From: Ipomoea triloba | Taxonomy: Eukaryota; Streptophyta; Magnoliopsida; Solanales; Convolvulaceae | Reading direction: 5' to 3' | Assembly (NCBI RefSeq): GCF_003576645.1 | Contig: NC_044929.1 | Location: 22,465,477 to 22,529,476 of the forward strand | Length of the DNA stretch: 64,000 nt | In this document: positions 12,496-24,332 of the stretch, in pieces | Position numbering within the stretch: the first letter of the stretch is position 1 | How the letters are laid out: each line of letters begins with the position of its first letter | The notes under the pieces: model-generated | Told to the model about the DNA's origin: nothing | Databases searched by the model: none | Seen by the model: the letters and a program-made list of their open reading frames with translations, nothing else | Program-made: the position numbers and the translations under genes

Positions 12496-12702
12496 GTGGA
12501 CTCTGGTTGAATATACAGAATTTGACTTCATAAAGTACAGAATTCATGTGCATAATGCACATAATTATATAGCTGATGACACATAAACACTTAACATAAT
12601 ATGCAGAATTCATGTTCATTATATCGTGTTTGTGTGCGTGTATTACGAACATGAATTATGTGCCGTATGAAGTCAAATTTTGTGTATTGAACTAGGGTCC
12701 AC
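12496..12702. mobile_element. Foldback/MITE-like element
   Basis: The two ends, each about 60 bases, are imperfect inverted copies. The left arm begins GTGGACTCTGGTTGAATA, the right arm ends TATTGAACTAGGGTCCAC, and both carry an AATTTGACTTCAT core. The middle is non-coding. No target duplication was found. Confidence 0.55.
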
Positions 12703-13984
12703 GATATAACGATTGGTTGTTTATTGAGTCATTTTAGTGTTGAGACTATTTGTGTGTCAAGATATTTTTGGTGCATTTAACTTAAACCAATAAGATAAGA
12801 GCTCGTGTCTAGCTTTATGACATACTATTCAACTTGACACATTGCTCTCATCAACTACACCATGCAAAATGTGCTATATGTTGTGCATGCCTTGATGTGA
12901 CATGTGTCTCGAGCTGAATTATTTTGTCCCTTCCTTTAGAAGATTGGATTGTTGGGCCAAACAATTCAATTTACTAAATAATTTATTCGTAACATAATTT
13001 TATAGTGGTAGAGATATTGAATGTCAAGGCAAATTATACCATGGATCAAAGTTCACTTTGTATTGTGGACCTTAATCCAAAATACTCCGTAATAAATAGT
13101 AAAGCTACATGTTTATTTTAATTTGGCCCTACCTGCATGCATGATATATTGAAGTGATAGCTCACTAGCTTTCAGTGCATATACCTTTGTGGTACTTTAA
13201 TTACAATCCAGTAATCCACTTCCAAAACCAAAAAAGATTTCCCACTTCATACAAAAGTGTAATCATGCATGTGCTTTACTATCTCTTACACATCAGGCTA
13301 TTCCACATACATTGCAAAATCAAAGCCCGCTTTTTTGAGTAAAAATCAAACTCTGCAAATGTGATCCGAACTAAATCTAAATTATTCTTACCGTAATGAG
13401 ATACGGAATAAGCAAAACAAGGGGTTTCATTTAGCAGAGAAAGAAAATATTCATTTGGAGCTCATGCACAAGTCCATCTGTATTTACACAAAAGAACAAG
13501 AAAGAAGAAAAGAACCTGCTATCAGGAATCAGGACTGAGCTGAGAATAACAGTAAAAATCAATTACATTGTAATGTAATCCAATTGCAGGGTCACTGGAG
13601 GGGTTTTAACAAAACTGTACTGTTGAATGACAAAGAAAACTCTATCTGTCATGTCGAAATCCAAACTTACTTGAAGCAATTCCTTGTCCAGTGAATGAAT
13701 CATGAATGTGTTTGAAGTTTCACAAACCTCGCTCGTGTATGTCTTCATCTTCATTTTGGGTTTCGGTGAGAAGACAACCTGGGATCCACTCACGTTGAGT
13801 AAGTTAACAAGGTGACATCTCTTGGCATTCATGCATCTGAAGAGCTCATTATCATCATCAAACCTTCAAAGCCAAATCATCAGGGGAATAAAATCAGTGT
13901 TTGAAACTTGAAAGCAAAGATGATAATTGAAAAAAACTGTAGAAAGCGAAGGTGTGGGTTGCTTAGTTACATAATATTGAGTGA
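12703..13984 (-). other. Downstream region of the MyoB-like gene with an unresolved exon-like frame
   Basis: On the minus strand, 13563-13877 reads open (RFDDDNELFRCMNAKRCHLVN and onward) and contains a strong internal donor (CAA then GTAAGTTTGG at about 13673). It lies just downstream of the stop chosen for the MyoB-like gene. It could be an alternative 3' exon, part of a spliced 3' UTR, or chance. I could not find a phase-compatible junction to the coding exon. The rest (12703-13560) shows nothing recognisable. Confidence 0.3.
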
Positions 13985-16231
13985 TCAAGGTGAAATGTAG
14001 ATTTTCTCATTCTTGAAGTTTAATACCGAGGATTTCTTGGCTGCTTTCAAATCACAAAACCAAATGCAATTATTTTCTACCTGAGCTACAGTATGATTCT
14101 CAACTATGCCTTTTGACCCTTTCAACTTGAAGTCGTCTTTCTGCAAGTCTGATACACCTGACCCATCACGGTACATTTTCCTATATTGTTCTAACTGAGC
14201 TTCCAAATCTTGCGTTTCTTTATCCTTCTCAACAAGCAGATCATTAGCCCTCTCCAATGCCTCCATGTCATATTCCGCTTGCTCCTCCATCATTCTTAAG
14301 TGCTGCGATGCCTTCATATGAAGTGCTGCCTTCTCCTCTTGCAATCTATTGATCATAGCCATTGCCTCATTTGCAGCAATAGCAGCAGCATTTCGTTCTT
14401 CCTCTAATTCCTTATATAGATCTTTCAACGCCTTCTGATCATGTTCAACCTGCCGTTGCAATCTATCAACCATACTCTCACCTTCTATTTCACTCAGAAT
14501 AAATCCATCCCCAGATTCAGAACCAGACTCACTTCTCTCCAATGAGGTTGTCTTTTGAAGCACGTGTTTTCCATCAAAACTAGAACCATCACTTCTTTGA
14601 ATGTCATCGTGATGATCATATGCCCTGTTTTTCAAAAAATCCATCTCGGGAGCAGATGTTTGAAGTAATGATTTTGCTTCTTCTGCAATTCTTGGTGAAT
14701 CAGAGGAGGACACGAATTGTTCTGCAGGCATGTGATATATTTCACCGTCTCTATGCCTCACAGCTGAAGCATCAACTAGATTCATATGGGTTGGTGTTTC
14801 CGAAGCACGATCATCTGAATTACCAGTTGTTACTGTGGTATCATCGATCACTGAATTATGTCCTTTGTGATTGCTGTCAGTCATATTCACTGTTGCCAAA
14901 ACATTTACAAACAGAGCAGTCAGATGAAAGGGAAGTAGGATTTAGCTAATTCTCATAAGAAACCTCTACAAGTATTAGTTGAATTTGGAGATAAGCACAT
15001 AAATGCATGTAATAGAAATACAAATAATACAACGTGAAGGAGAAAATGGTAGCTTACAAACTTCCGGTATTTTCACAGCAGAGGGTGAAGAAGGCAAGCT
15101 GGTAAATGGAATACAGTCTGACAGTGAAGAAGGACCAGACATATGAAAGTGGGAAATATTGGGCTTAGAAATCTCTCCTGATGCATGAGGAACTTCAGAG
15201 ACTCCGGGCAATTGTGGCGTGTCATCTAATGGCATAGCCTTTGGCATTATAGGAGAATGGGGTTTTGGATTAAATGGTTCCCAATCAAGTTCCCCCAAGC
15301 TATGATTTTTGTGTGAAATCAGAATGCTGTCCTTGTTGGCGTTGAGCTGCATTGACTGGTCCAAATCAAATTGGTCAGGTTCAGCAGATTGGCGAGTCTT
15401 CCCTAGAGCTACACCATCGGTTGATGATTTCTGCACAAACGTTTTGGCAGGATGACCGCCATTTCCAGAATTGGAAGAATTTGTTCTACAAAGTCCATAA
15501 TATCCACCCTCATCATCAGAGGCCACTTCTGACTCAGAATCAGAAGTGAACTTCAGCTCTGTATATCCTACATTTGACAGATGGTTAACACCAATTTTCC
15601 CTGGAGAACAAGGTGACTTTGGCCCAGAAAGTTGATCTCTAATCTTCTTGAAGCTATCCTGCTTGTTGAACCGACTACAACCTGGCGTGCGAGGCAGAGG
15701 AGACTTGACACTAGCTGTAGAAGCTCCACACCCAACTGGAGTTAACTGGACCAATTTCTGAGGACTAGAGCGAGTTTTCCATGACTTGTTACAACATGAA
15801 CAGCTCCATGGCCCCAAAGAACTGGCTAGAGGATTCTTTTTCGTATACATATCCATCCACGTTTTATTCATTGTTAACCTATTCTCCGCAGCAAGTGACA
15901 CAAAGCATTCTTCACACATTCCACGAACATCAGCAAGATTGCCATGAACATGACAGTAAACTAGGGATGATATCTCCTCTCTATGGTTGCTGCAAAGTAG
16001 ACTCTGATAATACCCGGGTTTCTTGTTCCCAAATACATGATCAAGCCTCGAGCATAGTAGACAAGGCGTTTGCAATTCACAGTAACGCGCAAATTTAGTG
16101 AGCAAATATGACAATGCTGCATCCACAAACAGCAAAAACATCAAAAACCATTCACAAGCAGCGGAAGACAACAGTGCCATAAAACCCCGCGGGTTCCTCT
16201 GTCTAGCAGACGAAATCCCTGCGGCTGCCAT
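13985..16231 (-). CDS. GTD-binding (DUF593) protein, MyoB-like myosin receptor
   Basis: Two exons, 15058-16231 and 13985-14889, are joined in phase 1 and give 692 residues if the stop at 13985 is used. The N-terminus has a long hydrophobic segment (about residues 17-44, SSAACEWFLMFLLFVDAALSYLL). A Cys-rich module typical of the family follows (CELQTPCLLCSRLDHVFG, then CSNHREE, CHVH and CEECF). The middle is Ser/Pro-rich. The C-terminal coiled coil, about residues 531-625 (LYKELEEERNAAAIAANEAM, LQEEKAALHMKA), is the GTD-binding domain. MyoB proteins anchor class XI myosins to motile endomembrane vesicles, and maize FLOURY1 belongs to the same family. The ATG at 16231 (context GAAATGG) is chosen. 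An upstream in-frame GTG at 16243 is not a likely start. A possible donor at 14080 (CAG then GTAGAA) leaves the extreme C-terminus uncertain. Confidence 0.85.
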
Positions 16232-16239
16232 TTCACAAA

Positions 16240-16245
16240 TCACAT
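16240..16245 (-). promoter_or_regulatory. Start-stop (AUG-UGA) minimal upstream ORF
   Basis: The leader of the MyoB-like gene contains ATGTGA, an AUG immediately followed by a stop, placed so that its AUG lies 14 bases before the main AUG. A further short uORF (ATG at 16275, encoding MLIG) precedes it. Start-stop elements are known to stall ribosomes in plant leaders (NIP5;1 is the classic case). A role here is inference and requires the transcript to begin upstream of 16275. Confidence 0.45.
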
Positions 16246-16299
16246 TAGCTCCCCAGCCACTCAGCCAATCAGCATTTCCGGGAATCTCAATGACTTAAA

Positions 16300-19193
16300 T
16301 GGCCTCAAAGAATCCACTCTTTGCAAATCCCCCAAATGGCTCAATCACTGCAAATCACCAAACTATTAGAACAAAAATCCACACACAAACTTGAAATTTC
16401 AAAGTCAACGACTTCATAATCAAAGAAACAAGCTTTAACCTAAACCAAAATCATCTCAACAAACCAAAACCATCCCAATCATTTTTCAAATATGAACCCA
16501 CAAATTACACACAAAAATACACGCACAAGCCCTAATTTCCTCCATTTCAAAAGGTCAATAACCAATCATACACAATCGACAAAATGCAACACAATCTACA
16601 ATAAATTTATGGGTTTAAATGACTTTCCCTAATGCAAGACATGAATATCAATGCATCAAAACAACAAAAATGGGCTCTTCGTGGCAATGTCATACAATTC
16701 CGATTCATTCTTTCCAAAAAAAAAAAAGAAAAAAAGTGAGAAATATGAGAAAAGACGAAGGAAGTTGAAACCTTGGTCCGCCGCGCAGCCGGTGGAGGAG
16801 CAGAGGGAGGATGAATGGAGACGGAGGAATGATCAGCGATTCATCGTCGACGTGATCGCACGAAGGAGAGAAAGCGGATAAAATGAAGAAATGAGTGAAA
16901 ATTTACAAAGACGTCCTTCGTTCCAGAAAATGACTGACCGTTGAAAACAACTGAATTTCAGAGTCCTTGTTTGTTTCGACACGAATCTAGTGTTTAGGGA
17001 AACCTCTCACCTTCGAATTCTACCACTACCTTAACATTCTTTAAGATAACACTTAATACCGTCTTACTCTATAATACTTACAATTTGTTATTTATGATAT
17101 AAATGATAATACTTATTACAGAAAATTTAATACTATTTTTGAAATAAATAAACTGGTACTTATAATAGATATTGTAATATTTATATGTGAAATTGTGATA
17201 CGGAGTACTATTTATGATAAAATGATTGTTATTAATGATAAATATTGAGTTAATACACATTTTAGTCATTGATTATAATCGTTTTTCTTGATTTAGTGTT
17301 AAATGACATTTTATACTTATTTAAGTCACCGACTTTGATGGTTTTCTCAATTGAGTCATCTGTTAAAATAACTTAGTAATTTCACATATATTAATACCCA
17401 ATTTAATCTTCAACTATAATAGCTTTGCGTACCCAAATTAGTCTTCAACTGTTGTGATTTTACTCAATTTAATCCTCGATTATACTGGTGTTTCTCAATT
17501 TAATTCTTGATTCTAACAACCGATTATTCAATTAGGTAAAATTATCAAAACTGATGACCTAACATCAGATTACTCTAGTCCATACTTGACATTGACAACA
17601 CTAGTTAAGAGATTTGCATTTAACATGTAATGATGCAATTTGATAGTAACAAATTAGTGTGGTTTTTAAAAACTGTGTTATTTATCTTTTCGATTATATG
17701 TGGTAATTCATGTGTAAATTAACTGACGACATATGTGAAGGTGTCTAATTAGACTTGCGAATCACGTATCCTTATTGATGTCTTGGATTGTGTGATTCAT
17801 CTTTTTAATGTGATGTGATCACGCTTAATATAACGGTTTATTTATTGAAAAAATAATAATAATACTACTCCCGTATAACATTCTTTTTTGGTCTCTACAT
17901 TAACAAACCAAACATGCCCTTGATTATATGGTCAACCTCTAAAGTTGGTTTCTAAATACAAAGTGCCAAACATATATGCTTTGTTATGTTTCTTGGTTAG
18001 GGTGTGTTTGGTTGGTGGGTTTAGGTATAAGGTATGGGTATCAAAGTGATTGTTATTGTTTCGTTGATAGATTTTTAGGATACTACTAATAGTAATATTG
18101 AATGTATGTTTCGTGTTCAACGAAATGCAATCGAGTTCAATGATTAAATATTAGAAATTTTAATGATTATGACTTGATTCAATTGTAAATGTTTAAAATT
18201 TCAATAATATTGCATGACTTATTTCATAGTAATTGTTGGAAATTTTAGTAATATTGTATGACCAGCCCGTAAAAACATTTTATAGGTATGAGTGAAACTA
18301 AAAAAAAAAAAACCCTATATGGAAAAACTAAAATTTAAATTTGATAATACTAAAAAATGATAATATCAAAAACTATGAAATAAAATTAGAAAAATTTTAA
18401 CAATTTTTTTAAATAAAAAAATAATCATGACGAAAGATTTATACGAGTAAAGATACCAAATCAAGATTAATATTGTCTAGCATATCCTTCTCAATACACA
18501 AAATCGTCAAACCATTTAATCTTTCTTGTGACATCTTAAGGAGTATTTTTCTATAGAATATTAAGTAATTATGTCTAATCTTAAAATGTTTTATATAATC
18601 AAATCTCATGTATTATATCAAGCAAATCCTATACATTTACTAATATGACAAATGCTATATATACATGTGTAAATAATAATATCAATTAATATTGTTTAAA
18701 CCACAATCAAAATTTATAAAAGTAGAGAAAAATATTATGTAAAACATAACATTTGTTTTTAATTGCTTAATATATCCTAATAGATTAGAGATAAATTAAA
18801 CGGTACTTAGTAACTCAAGATAATTATATATATAATTATGATTCAAAAATCATATATAATTATCCCAAAAAATTGTATAACCTTGAATTAGGAGTCTAGT
18901 AGATCTATGGTTAAATGTATGGTTAGGACTGAATTAAGAGTCTAGTAGATGTATGGTTAGGACTGTTATTATATTCGTTGATTACTTCAGTTTATCTTAG
19001 ACCTACATTCCTAGATTACTGTTATTCACTTTCATTCAATTCGATTCCAAGAACCCTCACAATTTTTACATGATTCTCAGATTCCTAAGAGATTGCTTAT
19101 TTCACAGTCGTGATAAGACCGGCATTATCTTCTCCACTGTTACTCTGTTAAATTTGATATTGTGATTTCAGATTTGTGCTTTTTGTTACCTGA
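16300..19193. other. Intergenic region between MyoB-like and pfkB genes
   Basis: The first 600 bases are probably the divergent promoter and leader of the MyoB-like gene. At about 17248-17530 there is a degenerate copy of the 'GAGTTAATACCCAAT...TTTAGTCC' repeat family that is also present at 38.1-39.4 kb. The remainder is AT-rich with a tandem 40-base duplication near 18887-18966. The stretch after about 19000 is the likely pfkB promoter and leader. Confidence 0.4.
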
Positions 19194-22101
19194 ATGCATC
19201 ATCAAGCTATAATCGGGAAACCGACGCTAGTTCCAGCAAATGGCCTTTTCTCACACCCACACCCGACCTCTGCTCAAAACCCTAGACTGGCTGTAATTCG
19301 TTCCGTCTCGCCCAACAGAAGTAGTAGGGCTCGCTGTTCGGTTCTCAATAATCGGGGGATAGAAATTCCGGCGCCAAAGCTCCGGCGTTTCAACGACTCC
19401 GGCGAAGACCGCCGCCTCAGGGCCGTCGGAGTTAAGGACATCGATGTCGCGACGCTAGGGAACCTCTGCGTTGATATTGTTCTCAATGTCCCTAAACTGC
19501 CGCCCAAACCCCATGACAAGCGCAAGGCTTACATGGATGAGCTTTCCAAAACTCCCCCAGATAAGGTTTGAGCCCTCTTTGCAAATTTCTGCTCGATTTT
19601 GCTATAAAATTTCTTTCTCTTGCCTGGTTCTCGTCTGAAACCATTGTAGCTATCTTGTCCTTTAGAATTTTTAGGCTGCTTCATGAAATTCAGAGTTCAA
19701 TAATAGACCATTGTGTGTGTGTGTGTGTCTGTGTGTGTAAGTGTGTTCCATTAAATCTTGTTGAGAAATCTGAAAGGGCTCCATTTTATTGCAAACTGGA
19801 ACCCCTATATTGAAATTCAGAGTTCATTAATAGACCATTGTGTGTGTGTGTTCCATTAAATCTTGTTGAGAAATCTGAAAGGGCGCCATTTTATTGCAAA
19901 CTGGAACCCCTATATTGAATTCTAAACATTAGGAAAATGTGTATTATATTTTTGTATCAAATGGCATTACTAAATCATCTGTTTCCAGAAAGTTGTAATG
20001 GAAGTTAATCATCCGGTGTAGCAATATTTGACTAATTCTTGGGCATTAACGGCGAATAAATATGATTCTCAAACAGTTTATGAACTGAGATGCCCTGAAG
20101 TAGTGGTCTCAATCCACTTTCTGTTCCTCCGTTCTATTCTTTAACTGCAAACTTGCAAAACCCTGATGTGAGCCATAAGATTGTCTCAAATATCTTGATA
20201 GTCTTGCCGTTTTCGTTTTTCCTTTGGGCAGCTATTGAAGGGATACATTTGTGCTTCTGTCCACCAACAGCCCTTACACCAACAGTATTTCAGCATCTTG
20301 ACTTTTTGGTCTGCACTGTGCTGCAGGAATACTGGGAAGCTGGTGGCAACAGCAATGTAGCAATAGCAGCAGCGAGACTTGGGCTTTGCTGTACTACAAT
20401 TGGTCACGTTGGCAATGATGTCTATGGACGTTTCTTCTTAGATGTGCTTCATAGTGAAGGAATCAGTATGGTTGGGATGAATGAACCGAGTGATGACGTT
20501 GATAGCTCCAGTGCTGCCTACGAAACTCTGCTTTGCTGGGTCCTGGTGGATCCTTTACAAAGACATGGTTTTTGCAGGTGATTGCTTTCTCCATCCCCAA
20601 TATTTCTCTCTATGCATGTGCCTATACACCTATGCAGTACCAGAAAAGATGCAATGCTTAGTTTTCTTTTCATTCTTTTGCTTGCTTTATGTTACAAGGT
20701 TGACAGTTACTTCTTTTCAGCCGAGCAGATTTTAGTGAGGATCCTGTATACAGTTGGATGACTAAGTTGTCTGCTGAAGTAAAGATGGCTATAAAACGAT
20801 CAAAAATCCTATTCTGCAATGGTTATGACTTTGATGAGCTCTCTCCTAGCCTGCTTGAATCTGCTTTGGACTTTGCGGTTGAAGCTGAAACATCTATCTT
20901 TTTTGACCCTGGTCCAAGGGTGACCCTTGTTTCAGGAAGACCTGAAGAACAGAGAGCAGTTGACAAATTCTTCAAGATGAGTGATGTGCTTCTTTTGACT
21001 TCTGAAGAGGTTAACTCGCCACTTCTCATAGTTTATATTAACATGTATGAATTTTGGTTCACTTGCATCTTCTGAAGAGCTATCTGATAATGCACCCCAT
21101 AAGATACATTTCAACTGCTTTAATTCCGTTGTGTCCTTTTATCTTTATACTTCATTTAGAACTCTCTCATTCTAGGGAGTTGCTTAGTAGTAGCAGTATC
21201 TTGTAGTCTTCTTCCATAGTGTTGCAAAACGCTCTCCATCTAAGGGTAGAGAAACCAAAATCACTAAAGAAAAGTAGCTCCAAAATGGTTTTAACTAAAA
21301 TTCTTTTCTTTGTATTCCTATATGGCTATATTCTTAGTCTCATTGACAATTTGTATGTACCAGGCAGAGTCATTGACTGGCATTGAAAATCCAATTATGG
21401 CGGGGCAAGAGTTGCTAAAGAAAGGAGCCCGTCTTAAGTGGGTGATTGTTAAGATGGGTGCAAAGGGTTCGATTTTGATCACCAAATCAAGTATAACCTG
21501 TGCCCCTGGATTCAAGGTATCACTTTTGTTGGAGAGGGAAATAGAATTTTTATTCGGAATACACTTTTTTGATTATTTGCTTTGACAGTGAAGTGAACAA
21601 TACATACATATATGTCATAGCAGAATTGCTTATTAATCCCATCCATTATGCATTTCTATCCAACAAAGTGACTCACCTTAGTCTGGGAACTAATACTTTG
21701 AACAGGTGGATGTTATTGACACCGTTGGGTGTGGAGACAGCTTTGTGGCTGCCGTTGCATTTGGTTTTATACACAACGTGCCATTGGTATATACTCTAAC
21801 CCTCGCAAATGCAGTGGGCGGTGCAACTGCTATGGGTTGTGGCGCTGGTAGAAATGTCGCGACCCTAGAGCAAGTGAAGGAACTCATGAGAAGATCAGAT
21901 ATTAACGAGGATGAAAAGCTATGGGAGGAGTTACTTAGTGATAGTCTAGGAACGTTAGAAGTAAATTTACTCTTGAGATCGGTCATAGACCAGAACAGCC
22001 CACAGCTTAACGTAGTTCCCCTGCAAAGGGCGGTCTCTGAAATTCTACCCAAGCTCTTACCTGCTCAGTCAAAGATGGCTGTCGCTTCTTCACTGTCATG
22101 A
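19194..22101 (+). CDS. pfkB-family (ribokinase-like) carbohydrate kinase
   Basis: Five exons (19194-19565, 20327-20577, 20721-21009, 21364-21516, 21706-22101) join in frame at GT/AG sites and give 486 residues. Exon 2 carries the first pfkB motif (EAGGNSNVAIAAARLG, about residues 127-142). Exon 5 opens with the second (DTVGCGDSF, residues 360-368), where Asp366 is the expected catalytic base. LGNLCVDIVLNVPKLP marks the N-terminal strand of the fold. The first 55 residues are Ser/Pro/Arg-rich and lack acidic residues, compatible with a plastid transit peptide. The family phosphorylates sugars or nucleosides with ATP. This subgroup is not a classic fructokinase, and I cannot assign its substrate. 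The Cys in DTVGCGD, in place of the usual Ala, appears to be normal for this plant subgroup. Confidence 0.9.
19684..19915 (+). repeat. Recent tandem duplication inside pfkB intron 1
   Basis: Copy 1 (19684-19810) and copy 2 (19811-19915) share almost every base, from TGAAATTCAGAGTTCA to GGAACCCCTATAT. They differ mainly by contraction of the internal (GT)n tract. The near identity indicates a young duplication. Confidence 0.85.
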
Positions 22102-22498
22102 ACAGACGTTATGATGGTAGATTGGTTATCTTTGCTATAGTCAACATACGATTACTATCGCCTTACTACTCACCACCAAAACACAGCTCGAGATTGGAGA
22201 TGAATGGTAAGTCGAGACAATAGTTTTAGTTTCAGGGAAGGGTGCTCAATATTGTGGGTTGTATTTTTACCATCTTGATGATTAAACAAACTGATAGCAC
22301 ATGATTTACACAAACAATTCTTGTAATTTTCTCGGCACATCAGTGAGAATAGCGTTTTAGATGCATTATTCTTGTTTAGTCAGATTCTTTCCTTCACAAC
22401 TTGCAGTTAGCAGACAAAGTGAAATGTTTGTAGTTCTTACTGCTATCATGCTATTAGGTCATGTTTTACTATTTACAAATAACGTAGGGTGCGCCAAA

Positions 22499-22626
22499 AC
22501 CTTGTGGTCTAGTGGCACCCGGTTGCCCTCTTACATGAAAGGGGGTGGGTGTGTCGTCGCCTCAGTGGAGGCGATATTGACTCTTTGTGCTTCAATAAGT
22601 TGAGAAAGTAGTTATAAACAGATACT
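22499..22626 (+). mobile_element. tRNA-derived SINE copy
   Basis: The element begins ACCTTGTGGTCTAGTGGCA, whose TGGTCTAGTGG resembles the pol III A box of a tRNA. It ends around TTGAGAAAGTAGTTATAAAC. A second copy of the same roughly 125-base sequence lies in reverse orientation in a WRKY intron at 47046-47170, which shows it is a dispersed family. It sits about 400 bases downstream of the pfkB stop. The B box is degenerate. Confidence 0.6.
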
Positions 22627-24023
22627 ACATTGTAACAGAGTCAGTAGTACTCAAATAACCTAAGGAAATAACCTAAGGTGTAATTTGTCACATGAGTACC
22701 AACTCAACCAAATAAGCTGTGAAGTCAAAGAGAAGATAATGGGAGAAGAAGAAACATGACAACTTGTGAAAAGTGTTTTATTCTGTTTTACTTTTCAGAT
22801 TTATAAGAAACATAGGCCTGAAAGTATTACAAAAGACATTTTGTGACTTTAGGGTCTTGTAATTGGACGAACCTTTTATTTTTGTCTACACTTTGATTCC
22901 CTCTGCTTTAATTGATTGATTATGCATCCATATTTCTCCTTAGAATGTTGAAATTTGCTGGGCAGCTTTCGTTAGTTCGTCATATATCTGTTCACGAAAG
23001 AGTTAATTTCCAATTTAATTTTCTACTATGATGACATTTCTTGATTTAGTCTAAATTTTTGCGGGTTTTTCCTCTTAGACCAAATCAAAAGCTACAAGAG
23101 GGAAGTCTGAATGTTTTTTGACAAATCAATGAGCTCTGCTGGTTTTAAAGTTTCAACATCAATTCAACATTTTCAACTCTTTTAAAGTTTCAACATCAAT
23201 TCAACATTTTCAACTCCAAACATCCAGATTTAATCACACAGCCAATCACGCAACTAACTTTCACATCGAAAAGGTTCACGCAACTAACTTTTACATGGAA
23301 ATGGTAACGGTCATTCACACTTAGAGTGTTATGATTATGAACATATAGAATGAACATTATAAATCTATTACAAAGCAACAGTGAACGGAAAAGATAGGAT
23401 GAGTATTTATGTATATCAAGGATTAAGTTTATGGACATAGAGAACAAATATTATAAACATTGTACATAATGAATCTTACTCTGTATTAAACATTATCCAC
23501 TAGTTACGCACTTACGCCATTAAAAACTTAATATAAAATGGTGTCATTTTGAACCCTAGTCTATAATATAATTTGTGTACTTTAAGGGAGTTATACTCTT
23601 GTCACATATTTAATGATTCAGGGAAAAGAAAAGAACGAAAATATGTATAGTACTCCGTATAATTCTTTACATATATATCAGCAAGACTCAAACTGAAATC
23701 TCTTTTTTCCTATACTAATTATTTTACCTTTTAGCGTTTAAATGTACATATATGTGTGTAATAATGTTGTGAGTGTACTTTATACCTAACGAATTAATTT
23801 TGTAAGTGGTATACCAAATCGGTAAGCCAATCATTTATATTTATTTAAATGTGAATTAAATATTAAAGAGACTTGTGCAAATGTATGTGCAATTATTCTT
23901 TTGTGCAGTCCTGCTTGCAGCCTGCTCTACCTAAGCTTCACATATAAGCTTGGCATCGTATCAATTTAGTGCCATGAATATATAGGGAAAATTTATATAT
24001 ACAAAGTTATAAAGCGGCAATAT
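22627..24023. other. Intergenic region without a recognised gene
   Basis: AT-rich. A 37-base tandem duplication (TTTAAAGTTTCAACATCAA) is at about 23144-23216, and a related pair containing CACGCAACTAACTTT follows at about 23247-23296. No coding signal. Confidence 0.4.
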
Positions 24024-24283
24024 CTTAGGTTATTATAAATAAATAAATAAATATGCAAAGAGATCACGTCAAATTTGTATTTAGAGGGCAAATAAGAGAT
24101 TTGGTTGTAATCATAATTATGGTAGGAATTAAATTAACAAACTTAGGTTATTATAAATAAATAAATAAATTTTCTCAAAATAAATAAATAAATATGCAAG
24201 GAAATCACGCGAGATTTGTATTTAGAGGGCAAATAAGAGATTTGGTTGTAATCATAATTATGGTAGGAATTAAATTAACAAAT
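24024..24283 (+). repeat. Tandem duplication upstream of the FAR1-related gene
   Basis: Two copies of about 118 bases start at 24024 and 24142. Both contain TTTGTATTTAGAGGGCAAAT and GTAATCATAATTATGGTAGG. Copy 2 carries a roughly 20-base insertion of AAATAAATA-type sequence. They end 50 bases before the FAR1-related ATG, so the duplicated unit is promoter or leader. Confidence 0.85.
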
Positions 24284-24332
24284 TTAGAATTGGATGTGAA
24301 CTATAATTAAGGCATAGAATTATTTCTTCATA

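Noticed and set aside
16232..16243. MyoB-like start at 16243 (MICEMAAAG)
   Set aside because: The codon at 16243 is GTG. The first real in-frame ATG is at 16231, in a good context.
22499..22570. A tRNA gene at the GTGGTCTAGTGG motif
   Set aside because: Only the A-box region resembles a tRNA. There is no cloverleaf, no proper B box, and the copy number points to a SINE.
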